A DNA stretch of 64,000 bases from Ecdyonurus torrentis (lineage: Eukaryota; Arthropoda; Insecta; Ephemeroptera; Heptageniidae), in contig OX439132.1 in the NCBI GenBank assembly GCA_949318235.1, positions 3,531,689 through 3,595,688 of the forward strand. The letters are read 5' to 3'. Positions within the stretch are counted from its first letter, which is position 1. The number at the start of each line of letters is the position of its first letter. Below the pieces are notes generated by a model. That model was not told the DNA's origin, did not search any database, and worked only from the letters and a program-made list of their open reading frames with translations. The position numbers were made by a program, and so were the translations under genes. Of this stretch, positions 60,491-64,000 are shown piece after piece.

Positions 60491-60780
60491 GTCAAAGTCT
60501 CGCATGGCACAGTGTTTTGTTATAAAAAAGTTCATTTTATAACTGAGAGCTTTCGTCATATATTAATGACATTATCAATCAAAGAAGAAATTTACTCAGG
60601 CACATCACTAAGCAGTGTCTTGTCTTGTACTGCCGAGTTGTGCTCTTGCTGGTTAGGAGTTGGTATGGAGGGGTGGGGGTGGAGGGGTGGGAGTGGAGTC
60701 ATAGGAATTAGGGAAAGAGTGTGAATGAATGAGTAAGGGAAGAGGTGGGGAGGGAGCGGGAATATTTTTTAAATAAATTT

Positions 60781-61159
60781 GATAAATTTGAAAGAAAAGG
60801 ATAAGAGAAACCATACACTGGTCTTACCATAGTGAAGAGAGTCCCATAGTTCGGTGAAAATCTTGCTAGCGCGGGTATAAAAAAACTAACACATTGGAAA
60901 TATTTCGGCAATAAACTCCAAGAGGGATGGAGTGTGTTATGTCTTCATCATTCCTGATCATTTATAGTTTCTCTCTGAGTCTGTAAGGACTGATGAAGGC
61001 ATAACACACTCCATCCCTCTTGGAGTTTATTGCCAAATTATTTCCAATGTGTTAGTTTTTTATATCTGTGCTAGCAAGATTTTCACCAAGCTATGCGACT
61101 CTCTTCACTATGGTAAGACCAGTGTATGGTTTCTCCTAGCATTTTCTTTCAAATTTATC
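60781..61159. mobile_element. Foldback with two arms of about 170 bp in RNF181 intron 2
   Basis: The left arm 60781-60950 and right arm 60991-61159 are inverted copies with only scattered differences, separated by about 40 bp. Examples are ACCATACACTGGTCTTACCA with its inverse near 61117, and CTCCAAGAGGGATGGAGTGT with its inverse near 61005. In RNA this would be a long, nearly perfect hairpin. Confidence 0.9.
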
Positions 61160-61652
61160 ACACCTAACCGCGATGGTTTATTTTCCTTAACATATCTTAT
61201 ATTTCACTTATGCTGATTTTGACAATATGATTCCTTGGGTAGATAATAAGGATCATCTTTTATCCTCGTAGGAAAAAATGTGAATCATATTTATTGACAC
61301 AGTAACTCATACTTTTAATGCTTTCAGAATTATATTTTTAAAATAGTATGTCGAGTCAATTGTAAACTCCAATCACGTGCAAGCTTTCACTTTTCCCTAT
61401 CTCACTAGACACAGAGCACTTTGAAAGCAGCTCTGTGATTGCTGATTGGCTTTCAATTTCATCCTGGTTGACTGAAGTACATTTTAAGCTACAAATTTGA
61501 CCCCTTTTTCTAATCACCAATCTACAAATTAGAGAATTTTTAAGTTACCTATTTTTCAATATAATGTGCTCTAATTGTTATACATACTATTGTTTTCATA
61601 TGAATTTAAGTGCTAATGTTACTAGTTGATGTTTCTGCATCAAAATAATAGA

Positions 61653-61728
61653 CTCTCTGCACTTTCCATGGAGCAATTTACTTAGCATTTGCAGATGCTC
61701 CACTCTCCGCACTGGTGGAAAGTGCAGA
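61653..61728. repeat. Small interrupted palindrome before RNF181 exon 3
   Basis: CTCTGCACTTTCCATGGAGCA is inverted as TGCTCCA plus TGGAAAGTGCAGA, with 13 extra bases inserted between the two halves on the right side. Confidence 0.6.
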
Positions 61729-61773
61729 TGTGGACACATGGTAGTTCAATGCAGTGACTGTGCAATGTTGCAG

Positions 61774-61908
61774 ACCAACTCGTGCCCTGTGTGTCGTCAT
61801 GAGCTGCCCACTGATGATGAGGATTACGAGGCTCTACGTAAACACAAGCAGAGAGAGAAGCAACGTGAAGCTGCGCTGGAAGATCTTCACAACTCCATGT
61901 TCTCCTAG
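61774..61908 (+). CDS. RNF181: RNF181-type E3 ubiquitin ligase, terminal coding exon
   Basis: Encodes residues 108-151, TNSCPVCRHELPTDDEDYEA onward, ending LEDLHNSMFS and TAG at 61906. Cys111 and Cys114 complete the RING, with the expected ten residues between Cys100 and Cys111. TNSCPVCRHELPTDDEDYE matches the TNSCPLCRYELPTDDDTYE segment of human RNF181, and the basic, Gln/Glu-rich helix after it (KHKQREKQREAALEDLHNSM) matches the family's C-terminal helix. The acceptor AATGTTGCAG is chosen because it restores exact RING spacing. The gene is intact, so a processed pseudogene is excluded by its introns. Confidence 0.96.
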   Translation, partial: TNSCPVCRHELPTDDEDYEALRKHKQREKQREAALEDLHNSMFS

Positions 61909-62199
61909 CTAACGTGTACTTTGTTTACAATCAGTTGTTAAGTTTTTTACTGTCTGTTCAAGTGGCGCTGGTCAAGTACAGTACAGTATATAAAATATTT
62001 TTTTGTTATTTTACCGTTATCCTGTTTTTTGAGGTCTGGACCACAAAAACATGACCATTGCTAATGTGAGCGTTGGTGAGAAACTCCAACAATGTTCGTC
62101 ACAAAAAGTTAGCAAATAATTTTGAGGAGTCGTTTTCATTTTTAAAACTTTGCTTACAACACAATGCAGCTTCTAACTTGCTCACAATTTTCACATCAA

Positions 62200-62205
62200 A
62201 ATAAA
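62200..62205 (+). terminator. Candidate proximal polyadenylation signal of RNF181
   Basis: AATAAA about 290 bp after the stop. Confidence 0.4.
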
Positions 62206-62410
62206 GTCCCTTCTCTCATTGATTTGAGATGGCCATTATATATGAGCAGTGGTCAGTGGAGCCAAAAATACAATATTTAATTAATTTGAAAATAAGTAAA
62301 ATTTTGTAAAAACTTATGTATAAGTTTTATTGTTTTAATAATTACAATCATCCAGCACCTAGTTTGTGTGTAATGCTTTGCTGAAATTTTCTTTCTGATT
62401 TGATGAAAAT

Positions 62411-62420
62411 AATAAATAAA
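62411..62420 (+). terminator. Candidate distal polyadenylation signal of RNF181
   Basis: Two overlapping AATAAA words about 505 bp after the stop, followed by a T-rich segment. Confidence 0.5.
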
Positions 62421-62487
62421 ATGAAATCATTCCAAAGATGTTTATACGACATTTTTATTGTTTCTTGTTTTTTTACAAATTTATTTC

Positions 62488-62556
62488 CTAACAGACAACT
62501 TTACATAATCTGGACACATCACTGGCAAGGGTCATCAGGTCGGTCACTTGCAAGGG
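62488..62556 (-). other. Possible C-terminal coding segment on the minus strand
   Basis: A 22-codon open frame on the minus strand reads PLQVTDLMTLASDVSRLCKV then VC and TAG. Its composition is more coding-like than the neighbourhood, and a minus AATAAA (62480-62485) lies directly after the stop. The frame is bounded upstream by TAA. It is too short for a confident call and its family is not recognised. Confidence 0.15.
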
Positions 62557-62825
62557 TTACTTTTTAATTTCATGCTAATTTTGGCCTGGTATATAGGGCT
62601 TACCATGTTAAATTGAGAGCTTTAATTTTTTAATTTCTCAATTCAGAATTATTAAAACACGTTAAATTATACATTTTCATAAAGTAAAAGCACAATAAAG
62701 TAATGCATGAGTACACCATTTGTAAGACGACTTTGAAATGCAAGTATGCCCTTTGGATGCCACAAGGGCAGATATTAAGTAAATAAAACTACAGTGTTTT
62801 GGAAAAATAAATAATGTATTAATGG

Positions 62826-63003
62826 AAGTTATTGGTTTAAAAAATTCTTAAAAATTGTCTCTATGGCTTAAAACACGTAAAAGTATGTTTAGTATTTTTC
62901 ATTTAAATTTCTCCAAAATCGATGCAGTGGTTTTCTCAAAAATCACAAAAAAAGTGTTTTCCCCCATAAGCGTAATGTTAAATTAGGGGATCCTTAGCTT
63001 TCC
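62826..63003 (+). repeat. Dispersed repeat, second copy of 27459-27640
   Basis: TCTCTATGGCTTAAAACACG, AGTGGTTTTCTCAAAAATCA and CATAAGCGTAATGTTAAATT align in order with the 27.5 kb copy. Confidence 0.7.
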
Positions 63004-63387
63004 CTGCACTGATAAGCTCCATTATATGACATGGCAACCAAAGTTGCAAGCTGACTGACTCCAGAAGGCTTGCAGAACAAAGAACCTCCTAAATTAGGAG
63101 AGAGGATATTTCTGCATCAAAATAACTTCAGAATGTTCAGTATTATTATTATTATAAAAACACTGATTGACAACAAAACACGCTTATTAATTAAAAAAAA
63201 AAAAAAAAAAACGTTTTTGCTGTTTGAAGACAATTTCCTCTATTAGAATATGAAATAAAATAAACCTCTAATAAAATTAGACAGCATACTTGCAGCATAA
63301 TTACTCACTTCATATTTCCCTGTAAAATCACGCAATAAGAATAAGGCACGGCACACACAAAGTTGATCTTGTCTTTCTTTCTTCATA

Positions 63388-63468
63388 TCACAGTCCCATA
63401 TTATGTTTCAAAATCTTGAAGAAATCCTGAGCATCATGCAGTTGTCTGCCAATCATCTTGTCCAGTCA
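63388..63468 (-). other. Possible terminal exon of a minus-strand gene
   Basis: On the minus strand, TTGTTACAG at 63469-63477 is acceptor-like and is followed by a mixed-composition segment. One frame reads LDKMIGRQLHDAQDFFKILK then HNMGL and a stop, but its first codon after the acceptor would be TGA. Another phase gives TGQDDWQTTA and a stop at 63434. Neither is recognised. It may be a convergent gene entering from the right edge, but it is unproven. Confidence 0.2.
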
Positions 63469-63477
63469 CTGTAACAA

Positions 63478-64000
63478 TGAAATCAAATAAACAGCAATAT
63501 TACAGAGAAATCAATCACATATAAGAGGCACTTTTATGAACAATGAAGAATCTTCTTCAAACACACTATATACTCTATTACTAACTTAAAAACACTTAAA
63601 ACATAGAGACTTCTATGCTTTTAAGCGTATTTTTCTGTCTTAATCTTAAAACACATAATAGTATTCCTCATTTAAATATTTGTGACCTTGCAATGCAGTA
63701 AATTTCTCACAAACTCACTAAGAAGTGGCTTCTATGATGTTAAATTAGTGTATTTTATTGTTTAAAAAAAAAAAAAAAAAACGTAACAGTGTGTCTAGTA
63801 TTTCACATTTCAATATTACTTTGCCATTTTTAGCCTCAACTTTTTTTTAATTAATATATCTTTCCTTTGCAGATATTAAAATATTTAAGCTCAAAATATT
63901 ACAATTTACAAAGCAAAAAAAAAAATCTTAAAAAAATAATAATAAAATAAATTTAAAAAAAAAAAAAAAAACGCCTGCAGACAAGTAGAGTATGCAACCT
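63478..64000. other. AT-rich right edge
   Basis: Poly-A tracts at about 63764-63782 and 63955-63971, each ending in CG. No gene is recognised. Confidence 0.5.

Larger units (their letters stand above)
60356..61773 (+). other. RNF181: RNF181 intron 2, 1418 bp
   Basis: GTAAAA to TGCAATGTTGCAG. It holds a long foldback (60781-61159) and a partial extra arm (about 60395-60490). 61260-61640 is unremarkable. Confidence 0.93.
61909..62435 (+). other. RNF181: Probable RNF181 3' untranslated region
   Basis: Unique sequence after the stop, with AATAAA at 62200 and an overlapping AATAAATAAA at 62411-62420. No repeats are recognised in it. Confidence 0.55.

Noticed and set aside
61695..61773. Alternative RNF181 exon 3 start at the TTTGCAG acceptor
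   Set aside because: It would add residues ending in an in-frame TGA at 61755 and destroy the RING; the acceptor at 61773 restores exact spacing.

Overview
This is a very AT-rich invertebrate nuclear sequence, most likely from an arthropod such as a crustacean or a hemipteroid insect. That placement is inferred from the two genes, their splice-site style, and the huge load of (GA)n, (TA)n and poly-A tracts plus short inverted-repeat transposons. The exact group cannot be fixed from the window. There are no bacterial operons, rRNAs, CRISPR arrays or long transposase genes. Most long open frames are translated microsatellites.

Two real protein genes lie on the + strand. The first is a Frizzled Wnt receptor, closest in motif content to Frizzled-4. 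Only its last two coding exons are present (36792-36958 and 46494-47251), separated by a 9.5 kb intron. Together they give the last 307 residues: end of TM3 to TM7, the KTxxxW Dishevelled-binding motif, a His-rich tail and a C-terminal PDZ ligand. The exons for the Wnt-binding cysteine-rich domain and TM1-TM3 were not found, so bases 1-36791 are probably Frizzled intron. The second gene is a complete three-exon RNF181-type RING-H2 E3 ubiquitin ligase (59448-61908, 151 residues). Its ATG sits directly after a splice acceptor, so at least one non-coding exon lies upstream. The right edge (62.4-64 kb) may hold the 3' end of a convergent minus-strand gene, but the evidence is weak.

The non-coding sequence is structured, not featureless. 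At least 24 full or partial copies of one roughly 200-bp palindromic element (called family A here, built on TTACGTAA and TATGCT words, in two subtypes) are spread over the window, and some copies are nested in others. Other families are: an approximately 310-bp element with TATAGGGTGTATGC ends (family B, five copies); two elements with tandem minisatellite cores sharing a 27-bp core (20.3 and 47.4 kb); at least five elements flanked by TTAA duplications; long foldback palindromes at 13.1, 37.0, 59.8 and 60.8 kb; and small palindromes carrying CATGCGCAG.

The most informative structure is the 37.0-37.9 kb palindrome. Two TTAA-flanked elements have inserted in its left arm, and for one of them the right arm keeps the unoccupied site. 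Two 200-N gaps (27.7 and 53.0 kb) both touch simple repeats and are probably placeholder gaps.
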